The notes: a model not told the origin generated them from the letters alone. 19,663 nt of DNA from Funneliformis mosseae (GCA_910592005.1 CAJVPP010001489.1:1-19663), one strand, 5' to 3'; shown: positions 9,090-19,555, numbered from the stretch's first letter. Numbers and translations: made by a program.

Positions 9090-9660
9090 TGAGGTGGTTC
9101 AAAATATAAAACGAATGAATATATCAATTTTCTTGCATAAGGAAGAGAACTTGGAGTTTAATGAAATGGCTATCAAAATTTTAGAAAAGGAAGGGATTAA
9201 TATTGTAATGGTTGTGCCTTTCTTAAGATAACTAAAGAAGAACTTTAAAGTTATAAAATGCCAGGTGATCCTGCGATAAATCTTGTAATATTTCGCTAAA
9301 AAATGTAAGAAAAAAAGAAGCGCTTGTTCTTCTTATATCGCAATTTGAAAGAGGTGTTAGCAAAATATGACATTAACCAGAAACCATTTTGCTATTTTCT
9401 CTGTAGACTCAAAAAATTCAAATTACTAACAAGCACTTCAAACATTACATGAATGATATTTTGTTTCAGATGAAGTATTACTTAAATGTGAATAAGTTGA
9501 AGTCCATGCATAATGAATATATCTCAATTATATTCCATATATTTCTTCATATTGTAGAAGAATTTTAGCATGAAACTGATCTATAATATACTCTTGTGTG
9601 AAGAGATGCTCAGTTAGAAGGAATCTTGGCATTAGATTAGTCAATATTTAAGTGGTAGTT
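9090..9660 (+). pseudogene. SAM-domain family protein, broken
   Basis: Several frames read in succession give a coherent protein: NLEFNEMAIKILEKEGIN (from about 9150), then, after a frameshift, FLKITKEEL-stop-SYKMPGDPAINLVIF (about 9218-9293), then YRNLKEVLAKYDIN (about 9334-9378), then HYMNDILFQMKYYLNVNKL and HNEYISIIFHIFLHI (about 9444-9555). The first two blocks match the second half of a SAM (sterile alpha motif) domain, a protein-protein interaction fold. The order SAM, then KEVLAKY, then an EYIS..LH block, resembles an expanded family I recall from arbuscular mycorrhizal fungi. Stops at the GAACTTTAAAG and TTTAGCATG positions and frameshifts make it dead. Domain call moderate; family call from memory. 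Confidence 0.5.
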
Positions 9661-10399
9661 GAGTAAAGTTAGTGTTAGTATTATTCACACTTTGATCTAG
9701 ATTTTTGTAATGCAGGAATCATTTGAAAATCTAATAACAGTTAAAATCCTTCCTTGACAATTCTCTATCAATTTACTATTAATCAAAGCTACAAATTCAA
9801 TATATCTATTTGTATCTGCTTGTTAAAGTGAACAATTTCAAGAGAAAGTTTGGGGTTGCTCTCAAAAAATATTTTATGTCAAATGAACACAGTCCTCTTG
9901 ATTTTGTAAAAATATATCACAGAGATAATTTGTAAAAGAGTTGTATAATACGCTATCCAGCTTGAGTTCATCTTTATCAAATTATAAGTATAATGCTAAT
10001 AAAGTGAAAGAGGATTAGATATTTGAAAAGTTTTAGGATAATTACTTATATAGAAAATTCCATTTTATAGAATGTCTGAAAGTTTTCAGTCATATTATTT
10101 AGTTATTAAAGAAGACACAAAAGCTTGCGTTAAAAAGTTTCACAAAAGTAGAAGGAATTAAAAAAATAAAAAGGGTAAGTTCATTAAGAAATTCAAATTA
10201 AAAATTAGGAATAGATAGGCCTTAATATAGAAACTTTATGATAAATTTAGACTTCATTATTATTGTGTTAATAAAAATAACTTAGAAATTTAGCGAATTT
10301 GATTTCTTAGAAAACTTTGTGAACTTATTCATAAAATGACCCCATAACCTACATATTTTACCAATTTTAAATATTGACATATAAAACATCAAAAATATT
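9661..10399. other. No clear gene, possible decayed coding sequence
   Basis: Short lysine-rich stretches such as KNKKGKFIKKFKLKIRNR (about 10157-10215) and LRKLCELIHKMTP (about 10303-10341) appear in broken frames on the plus strand and may belong to the relic that follows. I cannot assign them to a family. Confidence 0.3.
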
Positions 10400-10403
10400 A
10401 TTA

Positions 10404-10702
10404 AATATGCAGTCTGAAGAGATTAATTTACCTAAAAAAGAAAATGCTAGACTTATGATCAAGATCATTAGGCTTAATTTGAAAATATTAAAGTTAAGGT
10501 CAAATATGATAAGGTTATATATGAGATTACTGAAGTTAATACCAAGTACAATGAGGTTAAAGATAAGAATGCAAAGCTAAGGGCTGAGTTTGAAAGTAGA
10601 ATTAATGATTTAGAGAAGGATAATTTTGCTATGAATATTAGGCGTGATGCTGAGAATGCTGAACTCAAGTTTAGAATTAGAGAGCTTGAGATCAACTCTT
10701 AG
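10404..10702 (+). pseudogene. Coiled-coil protein, broken
   Basis: From about 10408 the first frame reads QSEEINLPKKENARLMIKII. A frameshift near 10480 then continues as KYDKVIYEITEVNTKYNEV, KDKNAKLRAEFESRINDLEK and RRDAENAELKFRIRELEINS, ending at a TAG at 10700-10702. The regular K/E/N/L heptad pattern indicates a long coiled coil. Beyond the stop the frame continues as LEL-stop-IRIES, so both stops probably replaced Gln (CAG to TAG, CAA to TAA). Asparagine/lysine-rich coiled-coil proteins with NAEL/NAKL repeats are abundant in arbuscular mycorrhizal fungi, which is the basis for the lineage hint. Function unknown. Confidence 0.5.
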
Positions 10703-12334
10703 CTAGAATTATAAATTAGAATAGAATCAGACATCATCATGATACTGATCTATTTTTCCAGCTCTTTCTGATTATCATAAGATTTATAGTAAATGTAATA
10801 TGAAGCAAAAAAAATATCTTTACAAGTTGATCTATCTGTATGAGCTGAAGCAAATTCCAATTATCTATATCACTAGCATATGAGAAAAAAGATCTTTAAT
10901 ATGCGATTTCTAAAATCGTGTAGAATTATTTCTTTCTTTGTTATAAAATATAAAAAAGGAAGCTAAGTTTTACCTGATAATCCTTTTATTCGTTTCGTAT
11001 AAGTATAAGCAAAATAAATAATTAAATCTTACATTACAACTAATAGCTATCGTATAATGCAAATCATCTAATCTGAAACAATGCTAAATTGTCTAATTTC
11101 CTAATTTATTCCATATATGATAATATTTATAGTCAAAGACTTTAATATTTTTATTGAACCTTTTCATCAAGAAATTGTAATTGATATGTAAATTATCATT
11201 GATACAGCATTCGTTATACTTAGGATAATTGTATATCACCTAATTTTTAGAATCAAAATCTTTGTTTCTGATAAGATTTTTGAACTCAATTATGTCAAAT
11301 CTTCACAGATTGTTTATATTAATTCAGCACCTTATATTAGTTTCTGCTGAAACTTCTAGCATCGAAAATTCTGGCAATATTTATTAAAATCTCTAATCTA
11401 CTAGTATTAGCACTTCATTTCATGAATTCTTTATCACATTTTAGATAAATAGTAAGAGATTCTCTAAGAATCAGATCTGATGTTGATTTGGAATTTCAAT
11501 AAAATAAGAAGCATACTGCCCTCTCAATCTAAGATTACAAGGTGACTAATCAAATCTATTTTTATATATATATAGAATTTCAAAAATAATTTGCATAAAC
11601 TTATATATTTGACTCGCATGATTATGTATAATTATAAATTTTAGTTACACATAATAAATAAGTACTTTAAATTAAAGGTATGTAGAATAATTTTAACTCA
11701 AAACTCGACTTGACTTGACTTATTAGAAATACTATAAATATTTATATTTTTAAAATTTCTATAAATGGTCACTGTTAACTTTTTGAATAAAATAAGAAAA
11801 TGGAAGAATAAAGCTTTCGCTGTAAAAAGTATAAAATAATCTTATTTTCTAATTTTATACAACAAATCAAATAATTGCGTCTGATCGATTATTTTTGTAT
11901 AATAATCTGCTTTACATAAATTACTCTGTACATTACTTTATCATGAACTCAATAAAATTGAAAGATATGCAATTTTTTGGCTTTTTTCACATCTTTTTTT
12001 TTGCTGTTCTAGTGATATTCTCTGAAAATTTTTCTGTATTATTAGTTCTTATGTGATATCATATTATACATAATTTAAAAATAACTAATGATCTCTTCAC
12101 ATGTGATTTAAAAATTAATTCTTTTATTACAGAGCTCAATAAAATTTACATCAGCTTCTCTAATAAATTTTTATAAATGGTCAATAGTGTGATCATACTT
12201 TTGAAGAAGCCTACTATAATGAGTTTGATTCAGTTAGTGCTTTTCAAATGGGTTAATTTAATACTACACAATTGCTTAAAGGATATAATCTAATGAATTT
12301 AATCAATCTTCTTTAATAAATTAGATTGTATATA
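10703..12334. other. Gene-free AT-rich interval
   Basis: I checked both strands for motif-bearing frames and found none. Two related words (TTCTATAAATGGTCACTG near 11757-11774 and TTTATAAATGGTCAATAG near 12171-12187) suggest an old duplication. The rest is unremarkable. Confidence 0.5.
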
Positions 12335-12429
12335 CAGGTTGAATAATGACAAATCAGGTACCAATTAGTTATCATCCAGTAACCCAGATGATAACCAATT
12401 GGTATCTGATTTTTTTATTTAGAAACCTG
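12335..12429. repeat. Compact foldback (95-base inverted repeat)
   Basis: The left arm is 12351-12376 and the right arm 12387-12412, 26 bases each with two mismatches, around a 10-base loop (CAGTAACCCA). The inner core is ATCAGRTACCAATTRGTTAT. The arms extend outward across a diverged 10-11 base gap to CAGGTT (12335-12340) and AACCTG (12424-12429). Such a nearly pure hairpin resembles a tiny MITE/foldback element. No target duplication is evident: the left flank is TATATA and the right flank ATTGCT. Confidence 0.65.
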
Positions 12430-12467
12430 ATTGCTGTCATAAAATGACGGTAAAGGAATACAATCAG
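12427..12467. repeat. Second hairpin abutting the foldback
   Basis: CTGATTG (12427-12433) pairs with CAATCAG (12461-12467). Inside it, CTGTCAT (12434-12440) pairs with ATGACGG (12444-12450) around an AAA loop, leaving a 10-base bulge on the right arm. It overlaps the right end of the 95-base foldback, so the two structures would compete or stack. Confidence 0.5.
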
Positions 12468-12764
12468 ATTCAAATTAAGGCATACAAATTGGGCTCCCAT
12501 CAGTCACTAATTTGATACTAATAGAATATATCTATTGCTATAAATTTATTTAATTGTTAATACTCTGATTGATATCTTTCAATCTTTTAATTAATTACAA
12601 CATCAAATAAAATTTTTCGATTACAAAAAAATTTATTCAATAAATTTACTTATTATTTACTTATTTAGCATTTATTTATAGCAGAAAAAAAATATAAAAA
12701 ATAAAAAAAAAAAAAACTGAAAAAAGCTGAAAAAAAATAATTTAAAATTTAAATATTACATTGA

Positions 12765-14760
12765 TTAATCGTTGTCCTTCTCATAATTACTATTATATTC
12801 TATCAATACTAAACTTCTATTTCTTCTTTCTCTATTCTCATTATCCTCCTTGAAACTGTTAGCATAGTTTCTATTATAACTATCATCTTTCTCTTTGACA
12901 TTATTTGTATCTTCATGAACTGAAAAGTAATTAACATTACTATATCTTCTAACTTATGACTTTAACGATCTGTTATACCCTGTTCTTGTTTAAGCAGAAG
13001 CATTTACAAATGCTTTTTCTTCGTTTAATGCAAATTCAATATAATTATACACCTGTTTTCTTGTTCTGTGTATCTTTGAAACTTGGCTGAATTCAGTATT
13101 TACATAATCTCGTAAAAAGATACATAACTATTAAAAAATATTAATTAATACATGCTAATTAGAACCAATGATATAATAACATTCATTACTTATTATTAAA
13201 GATCGCTACTTAATGTCTCTAATGACGATCTTTTATTTGAGACTTTTGTCATCAGTTTCTGATACCTCTGAACTATGGTATTGATTATCAGTAAAGATCG
13301 GTTAGATTTCGTCATTATAAAATTTTCCCAATAATTGATCATTCAGTCTTATTAATTTGCTAATTGTTCTAGTCTGTCTTTCTTGTTTCTAGATAGCAAA
13401 AAAAATTAGATAAAGTTAAAAAATAAATAACATGATCCTTTATTAACCTCTATATGTCACAAACTAGCGTGCTTTTCCTTTATTATTGTCAGTCCACTTG
13501 ATGCTTATTTTTTAGTTTAGAAATTCTTCTCATTAATGATAGTGGTATTCATGGATTATATATTTGATTATACCATTCACTACCAGAAACATTTTTTTGT
13601 TGATCAATTTTTGTACTATCGGAATGATTTTTTGGTTGACCAATTTTGTTAGCTTTCAAACATTTTATTTACGTCTAATTTTTGACTTTTTGGTAGTCTT
13701 TTTATAATCCCTAATATTTCAGACTTAATCACAAAAATACATTAACTATTAGCAAAAAAAATTTGATAAGTATAAAACAAATGAAAAATAAAGAAAAGAT
13801 TACCCTTAATGCATTCTTTAATTCCTTATTCATTTCATCATAAAAGAGATAAGTATAAGAGGAAGGAGCAGGAGGAGGAGAATGAGATGATTGGAATGAT
13901 GATAAGTTTCAGTTAGTCTTTTTTTAATCCTGATTGAAAAGATTTCTTTTAAGTTCAGGTCATCTTTTTTGTATTCGTGATTTTTCCAATTGAGGCCTAT
14001 TATCAAATGTTCTTTCTTGGCTTCTACCTCTATCATCATATTATTCAGAGGCAGAATTCGTAATATAAACTGACTTTGATGAATAAGCCTTTTCAGCCAT
14101 ATTTTTCGAAGAATCAGGTTGTCTATATCGAGGGGTTGATGTAGAAAAATTTATTTCATTATTCGTCCAATCAATTATTGTGTCTTTTGGGTCTATTTCC
14201 TTTTGTTTTCTCTTACAATAATCATCATCAAACTTTTAATTTCATCTACTTGGGCCTGTAAAGCATCTATTGTTTGAAAATATAATCAGAATGGCTATAT
14301 ATATTATGATCTAATTAACAATACATGTATTATACAATAAACAATCATACCGATTGATTTTTCTTTCTCTTTCTCTTTCTTTTCTTCTTTCTCTTTTCCT
14401 ATCTCTTTATCTTTTCCTTTTCCTTGAACTATATCGATTGAACTATTTTTTTTCTTTTGTTTTGATCAATATGGTTTTTCTTTACGAAACTTTTCAGAAT
14501 CAGTTTCAGAATCACTAGAATAGAAGAAAATAAAAGAAACTAAAAGTAAATGGTAATAAATGAAAAGAAAATATTAAAAATAATCGATTCATAACTAAAC
14601 ATACAGTTTTTCACCACTTTCATATTATTTTTTTGAAATAAGTTTCTTCAAAGAATCACCTTTTTTTTATTTGCTAAAATTGATAAAATCCTTTATGTTT
14701 ATCTCTATCAGAAGACTCTTTATCAGATAAAAGATGTTTATTAGATTTTTTGTTAGGCAT
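12765..14760 (-). pseudogene. Broken multi-exon gene, Lys/Glu-rich, family not recognised
   Basis: The start ATG at 14760 gives MPNKKSNKHLLSDKESSDRD. Likely exons are 14760-14605, 14514-14351 and 14266-13804, joined by GT-AG introns of 90 and 84 bases. The first junction gives EKLDSETDSEK. Exon 2 is highly charged (EKEEKKEKEKEKS). Exon 3 reads DALQAQVDEIKSLM and then, in a shifted frame, RGRSQERTFDNRPQLEKSR and SSYTYLFYDEMNKELKNALR. The last exon (13127-12765) reads LRDYVNTEFSQVSKIHRTRK and QVYNYIEFALNEEKAFVNAS, ending in NSNYEKDND. Middle exons (about 13745-13200) are poorly defined. In-frame TAA codons at Gln-like positions and frameshifts make it dead, yet splice sites remain readable. It is divergent from the adjacent transposase and could be a transposon accessory gene or an unrelated nuclear protein. 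Confidence 0.5.
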
Positions 14761-14866
14761 GTTTTGAAAGATTTTTCTTTTGTTTGGAAAAAACTTTTAA
14801 TAAAAAAAGAGAACATAAGGTCTTTTTATATGTTTCTAAAGGAGTATCAATATTAAACTTTTAATC

Positions 14867-15135
14867 ACAGAATAATACAGTCATTGAAATAAACTTTCTT
14901 TACATTAGTAATAAATCAGAAATTTTGGTTGTAAAAGTATTAGTAATCATTGGAAGCAAACTTTCAATGAATCAAACATATTGGTTGTAAAATACTAGTA
15001 GTCATTAAAAGCAAATTTTCAATGAAATTTTGATAAAAGTACTATTGGTCATTGTAATAAAATTCTTTGAATTAGAAAATTTTGTTTGCGATTGTTAAAA
15101 TAATAGTCATTGAATATAAATTTTCTTATGGTAGT
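14867..15135. repeat. Degenerate hairpin-bearing repeats upstream of the transposase
   Basis: About five diverged copies, spaced 48 to 74 bases apart, share an RGTCATTG(A/G)AA word, an AAA loop and an (A/C)TTTC end. They start near 14878, 14945, 14999, 15047 and 15105. The best copies are small palindromes: TCATTGGAAG CAAA CTTTCAATGA (14948-14971) and TCATTAAAAG CAAA TTTTCAATGA. A TTTTGGTTGTAAAA-like word precedes three copies. The repeats occupy the space between two divergent broken genes, as expected for subterminal or promoter binding sites of a transposon protein; that role is inferred. Confidence 0.6.
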
Positions 15136-15372
15136 AATAGATAGGATGGGTTAATAAATCTATCTAACTGATTGGTAATATTTAGACTTTTATTTTATCA
15201 CAAATTTCGTTCTAACAGATAATGAAATTTTATAATTCAAATAAACTTTAAGCTTTTTATGCAAATGATAATTTACAAAAAGCGCAGTAAAACCAGAATA
15301 AATTCAAACCTAATATATTAAATTTTACCTTTAAGATCAATCATAAAATTAGCATTAGCTACATGCAAGCAT

Positions 15373-15471
15373 ATTTTATTGATATCATATACTTAGTGAT
15401 TTAAATAAAGTATTTTTATGTGAAGACATTTTATTGATATCATATACTGATTGATTTAAATAAAGTATTTT
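15373..15471 (+). repeat. Tandem duplication of a 44-base block, 55-base period
   Basis: Block 15373-15416 and block 15428-15471 match over 44 bases with two or three differences. Both begin ATTTTATTGATATCATATAC and end TTTAAATAAAGTATTTT. They lie about 115 bases upstream of the transposase start codon, in its probable promoter region. Confidence 0.75.
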
Positions 15472-15584
15472 ACTAATATTTATATGCTTGATTCAAATAA
15501 AATCTATATATATATATACTGATTAGAAATAGCTAAATATTATAAATATTTATTTCTTTTTAAATTAAATTTTTTATCAAAAAA

Positions 15585-18500
15585 ATGCTAAAATCAAAGA
15601 AACCTCATATTAATAAGAATTGTTTAAAAGCTATTCATACTGATACTAAAACTAGAAATTTAGTTGAATGCAAATGTACATTACATTGTTATGGTAGTAG
15701 ATGGGTAGATCCTAGAATATTTGACAGACATCAACAAAAAATAGACTGATTTCAATACATTACTTTCAGACAGTATTATTCTTCAACCTCAAGAAGCATT
15801 AAAAATAATTCTATTGTAACTGAAACAGTATCGGCTTCAAAAAGAAAAAAAGTAATTAAACTAGTTGAACAAAATCACAGTTCGTATGAAGATACACCTA
15901 GTGATGATGAACCAACTCCAATTATTTTAACGGATCAAAATTTAATCGATGTACTAAATAAACGAAAATATTACATGATAAAATATAATATTCTTGATAA
16001 TGATGATCTAGAAATTGTTTTAGATCTATCAGATTATAGAGAAGATTATGAAATTCTGATTAATGATGAAGAGTTCTCTATAGAGAAAGATGATCATACT
16101 TTGAGTAAAGACAATGAAGATGATATTCTGTTTGAGCAATTTACTGCTCCTAATTTCAACGATTTTGATTCTGATTTAGAACATAGATATTCTAATATGA
16201 ACATTAATTTCGATAATTCATGGATATTGTTATGAATATTCAAGTATTAATTAAAATTCCGCCTTCCAGATACTGCTATTGATACACTTATTAGATTTTT
16301 TAGGATAGTTTTGTTAGAAACTAATTGGTCATGATTTAAAGGTTTCCCAACAAGTTCCCATATGGCAAGAAAATTGTTAAAAGTCAAAAGACAATAAAAG
16401 ACATACGCAATATGTCCAAAATGTAATGCTTTATATAAAATCTTAGAAATCTTGACAAAAAATGTGACTGATCAGTCAAGCTCTGGATTTAAATGCACCT
16501 ATGTAAATTTCTAAATCATCTGAAATATAGTGGTAGACAATCATATAGAGCTGAGTTAGTCAAATATATGCCAGTAGTAAAAGGCTATATCAAAAGGCCT
16601 AAGATCGTCTTTCCCTTATCATCTTTAAGATTACAAATAATTGCAATTTACCAGTATTCAGATTTTGAATCTTTTCTGAGAAAATAGACAAATCGGAATA
16701 CTGAGATCAGCTTGATGTCAGATATTTATAATAGCAAAATTTGGAAAAATTTCTCTTTACAACTTGATACAAGCGATTCTCAATTTTTCATACCAGAAAC
16801 AGCTGATCTTCATTTAGAAATTATTATTAATCTCAATTAGTTTCAACTATTAGAATCATTAGCATATAGTAGCGGCATAATTTACAGAGCAATATATAAT
16901 CTTCCTTGAGAAGCCAGATTTAAACGAAAGAACATATTATATCTAGGATTACTACCAGGAACCAAATGAAGTCAAACTACATAGAATTAACCATTATCTC
17001 TTCCTGATTATTGATGAACTGTTAGAATTCTGAAATAGGATAGGCTATCAGTCACATATGATCATTCTACTGGAAGAAATGTTTAATTAGTAGTAATATG
17101 CTGTTCTAATGATATACCAATAGCAAGAAAGATTTGTGATTATATATTAGCATTGTTCGCATGCTATAGATACTATAAAAAAGCAAATACCAGTGGTAAT
17201 TTTAGTAAGTTTGATGATATGACCGATTGGTTTCAAGAACGTGATCTTGAAGAATATTGATAGAATACCGAAGGATGGCGATAGTGCAAGTCTAACGATG
17301 AAAGGAAACAATATATTTCTATAACACTTGTTAGGTAGTCAGAAATGTTAAGGTTACCTTATTTCAACCTAATAAGATATCTTATCATCGATCTAATGCA
17401 TTGTCTTTTTCTTAGAATTATATAACGGATTGTTAAAAAATTATAGATTGATAGCAGTAAGCTCACTAAATCAGACCTTGAATTAATGAAAAAAAGAGCA
17501 AAATCTATCAAAGTTTTAGCTGATTTAGGAAGAATTCCTTACAAGATTGCTACTGGTGAAGGGTTTTCTGGTTATACCACAGATCAATAGAAGTCTTTTA
17601 TTCTTATTTATACAACTTCATTAATGTGAGACCTTCTATATACTTCTGATCAAGAGATTCTAGCTAATTTTGTAAGAGCTTACTTTTTACTTACTTGTCA
17701 AATTATTAATAATGATATATTGAGTAAAGCTCACGATCGATTACTTCAAGTAGCTCTTTTAATTGAAGAACATTATGGGCAGGAGATGATAACTCTAAAT
17801 ATTCATTTGTCTTTATATATTGCTAAATGTTGCTGTGATTATGGACTATTGTATTCTTTCTGGTGTTATTCATTTGAAAGAATGAATAGATTATTATTTA
17901 AATAATTATAATGATTGTTATCGATACTCTAATTCATATTCAATTACTAATTTTTGTTTTCTTTAGGTTCTTTTTCAAATAGTCAGCAATGTATTGAACC
18001 AGAACTTTTGCGTATCATTACACAAAATTTAAGATTAGACGATCTAATTTCCAATCAATCGAATAATTCTAAGTTAACTGAGACGTTCAAATTAGTGAAA
18101 TCTCAACTAATAACTGGAAGTTTAGCATTATATAATGGATTTGATTTTGCTGAATTATACCGATTCATGTGAATCTTCTATCATATCTCAATGATACAAT
18201 CACTAGTAATGAACAATTCCCTGGAAAAATGATTACACTGAAAAAAATAATATATCTCTACCAGATGATATTTATAAAATATTGGTCCAATATTATAATA
18301 ATGCATACGATTGGAAGTTTGTGATGATCACTAAAGCAGCTTCTGATGAATTGGTATCAGAAGACTCTATTATTGTATTACCACATATAAATCAATACAG
18401 ACATATTCAGATTGGAGTTAAAATCTTTGAAGCAACAATAGCACTAAGGTATTTGAAAAATTCATATGTTATAGCTAAATTTATACAAGATAACGAATCA

Positions 18501-18827
18501 ACAGATATATTTCCCGGTCAAGTCTAATTCTTTTTTATACATGCAATTAAACTTCTAATTAGTGTAAGAATACATTATTTGGTTTTTATAAAATGGTATC
18601 AGTCAGCGCCTAACTAATAAACGAGATTTCATTGTAAAGTTAATGATGATAATGATAGTTGTAATATCGAACTTTGGAAAAATGAATGTTATGAAATTAA
18701 TAGAGATAGTATTATTCCTATTCATAACATTTATAGTTGATTTATACCAGGCAAATTTATAATAGGTAAAAAAAAGCCAAAAACGTATATGGCAGTTATA
18801 TCCATTAATAGACAATTTAGCTTATAG
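15585..18827 (+). pseudogene. tnp2-type (Transposase_21; CACTA/Plavaka-like) transposase, broken
   Basis: It would have been a DDE transposase of a CACTA-superfamily DNA transposon. ATG at 15585 opens MLKSKKPHINKNCLK, then a zinc-binding-like CKCTLHCYGSRWVDPRIF. An acidic linker (about 15890-16220) follows, then FKGFPTSSHMARKLLKV, CPKCNALYKI and KCTYVNF, a second Cys/His cluster. Core blocks are YNLP-stop-EARFKRKNILYLG, NDIPIARKICDYILALFACY, DDMTDWFQERDLEEY, RYLIIDLMHCLFL (Asp 17390-17392), LADLGRIPYKIATGEGFSGY, LIEEHYGQEMITLNIHLSLY and SFWCYSFERMN (Glu 17876-17878). The C-terminus reads IIPIHNIYS and KKPKTYMAVISINRQF, ending at TAG 18825-18827. At the expected first catalytic Asp-Trp the sequence is AAT-TAG (16835-16840). 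More than a dozen stops and several frameshifts make it dead. The span is near full length for the family. Family recognition is strong. Confidence 0.85.
17897..17966 (+). other. Relic intron inside the transposase
   Basis: The conserved FERMN..L block stops in a short non-coding stretch and coding resumes after a TTTCTTTAG acceptor ending at 17966, giving GSFSNSQQCIEPELL. A TACTAAT branch-point-like word lies at 17945-17951. No clean GT donor remains near 17897-17905, so the 5' site has probably mutated. Confidence 0.55.
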
Positions 18828-18892
18828 ATATATAGTTAACTTCTAATCAGTTTTAATATTTATCCTTCTCATTGGTCGAAATCAAAAAATCG

Positions 18893-19100
18893 AACATGTA
18901 AAAATCAACCTAAAATCAACCTAAATTTAGCCTAAATTTGGCAAATTATCAAAAATCAGCCTATCCGATTGGTATACATCAGAAATCAGCCAAAAATCAG
19001 CCAAAATTCAACCCATCTTATTTATAGCCAATTGGCATACTTATAGCTGATTAGTATATATCAAAATTTGACCTATCTTATTTATAACTAATTAACTTCT
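18893..19100 (+). repeat. AAATCAGCC repeats and a 60-base duplication
   Basis: ATCAACCTAAA/ATCAGCCAAAA-type words repeat about seven times from 18902 to 19015. Then 19003-19040 (AAAATTCAACCCATCTTATT onward) is repeated at 19063-19100 (AAAATTTGACCTATCTTATT onward) with a 60-base period. GATTGGTATACATC (18968-18981) and GATTAGTATATATC (19049-19062) are further related words. This lies between the transposase stop and the 25-base array. Confidence 0.6.
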
Positions 19101-19108
19101 GATTGGAA

Positions 19109-19555
19109 TGATAGGGTATTATCGTTCCTTAGGAATGATAGTATTATCATACCTAATGTATGATGGTATTATCGTTCCTTAGGGTCAATAGTATTATCGT
19201 ATTTAAGAAACAATAGTATTATCATTTCTTAGATATGATGATTTTATTGTACCTAAGAAACGATGGTATTATTATTCCTTAGAGACGATAGTTTTATCAT
19301 TCTCTAAAGATGATGGTATTATCATACCTAAGAAACGATACATTTATCATTTCTAAGAAATGATGGTATTATTGTATCTAAGAAATGATAGTTTTATCAT
19401 ACCTAAGAAATGATAGTTTTATCGTTCTTTAGGTAAGATGCATTATCATTTTTTAGAGACAATGGTTTTATCATTCCTTAGAAACGATGGTATTATCATA
19501 CCTAAAGAACAATAGTTTTATCGTTCCTAAGGTATGATAGTATTATTATTCTAAC
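19109..19555 (+). repeat. Minisatellite: 18 copies of a 25-base double-palindrome unit
   Basis: Units start at 19109 (27 bases), 19136, 19161, 19186, 19211, 19236, 19261, 19286, 19311, 19336, 19361, 19386, 19411, 19436 (24 bases), 19460, 19485, 19510 and 19535 (partial). All others are exactly 25 bases. The unit has two palindromic halves: TGATAGTATTATCA, with 5-base arms and a 4-base centre, then TTCCTAAGAAA or a variant such as TTCCTTAGGAA. The first half contains GATA-type sites on both strands (TGATAG and the complement of TTATCA) in the better copies. It lies 280 bases beyond the transposase stop and is a candidate 3' subterminal repeat region. Confidence 0.9.

Noticed and set aside
10474..10695. 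Minus-strand serine/leucine-rich frame
   Set aside because: It is the antisense of the coiled-coil relic, whose heptad pattern on the plus strand explains it.
11757..12187. Direct words ATAAATGGTCA considered as LTR remnants
   Set aside because: Similarity is limited to about 15 bases, with no primer-binding site, polypurine tract or reverse transcriptase.
13830..14039. 69-codon minus-strand frame
   Set aside because: It is an alternate frame of exon 3 of the broken gene; the RGRSQERTFDNRPQLEKSR frame fits better.
15585..18827. Alternative genetic code (TAA/TAG read as Gln) to explain in-frame stops
   Set aside because: All three stop codons appear, at positions where the family has Gln, Trp or Arg, and there are also frameshifts. 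The intact protease uses none internally and ends in TAG. This is decay, not recoding.
19109..19555. CRISPR array
   Set aside because: The 25-base units are contiguous with no unique spacers, and the sequence context is eukaryotic.
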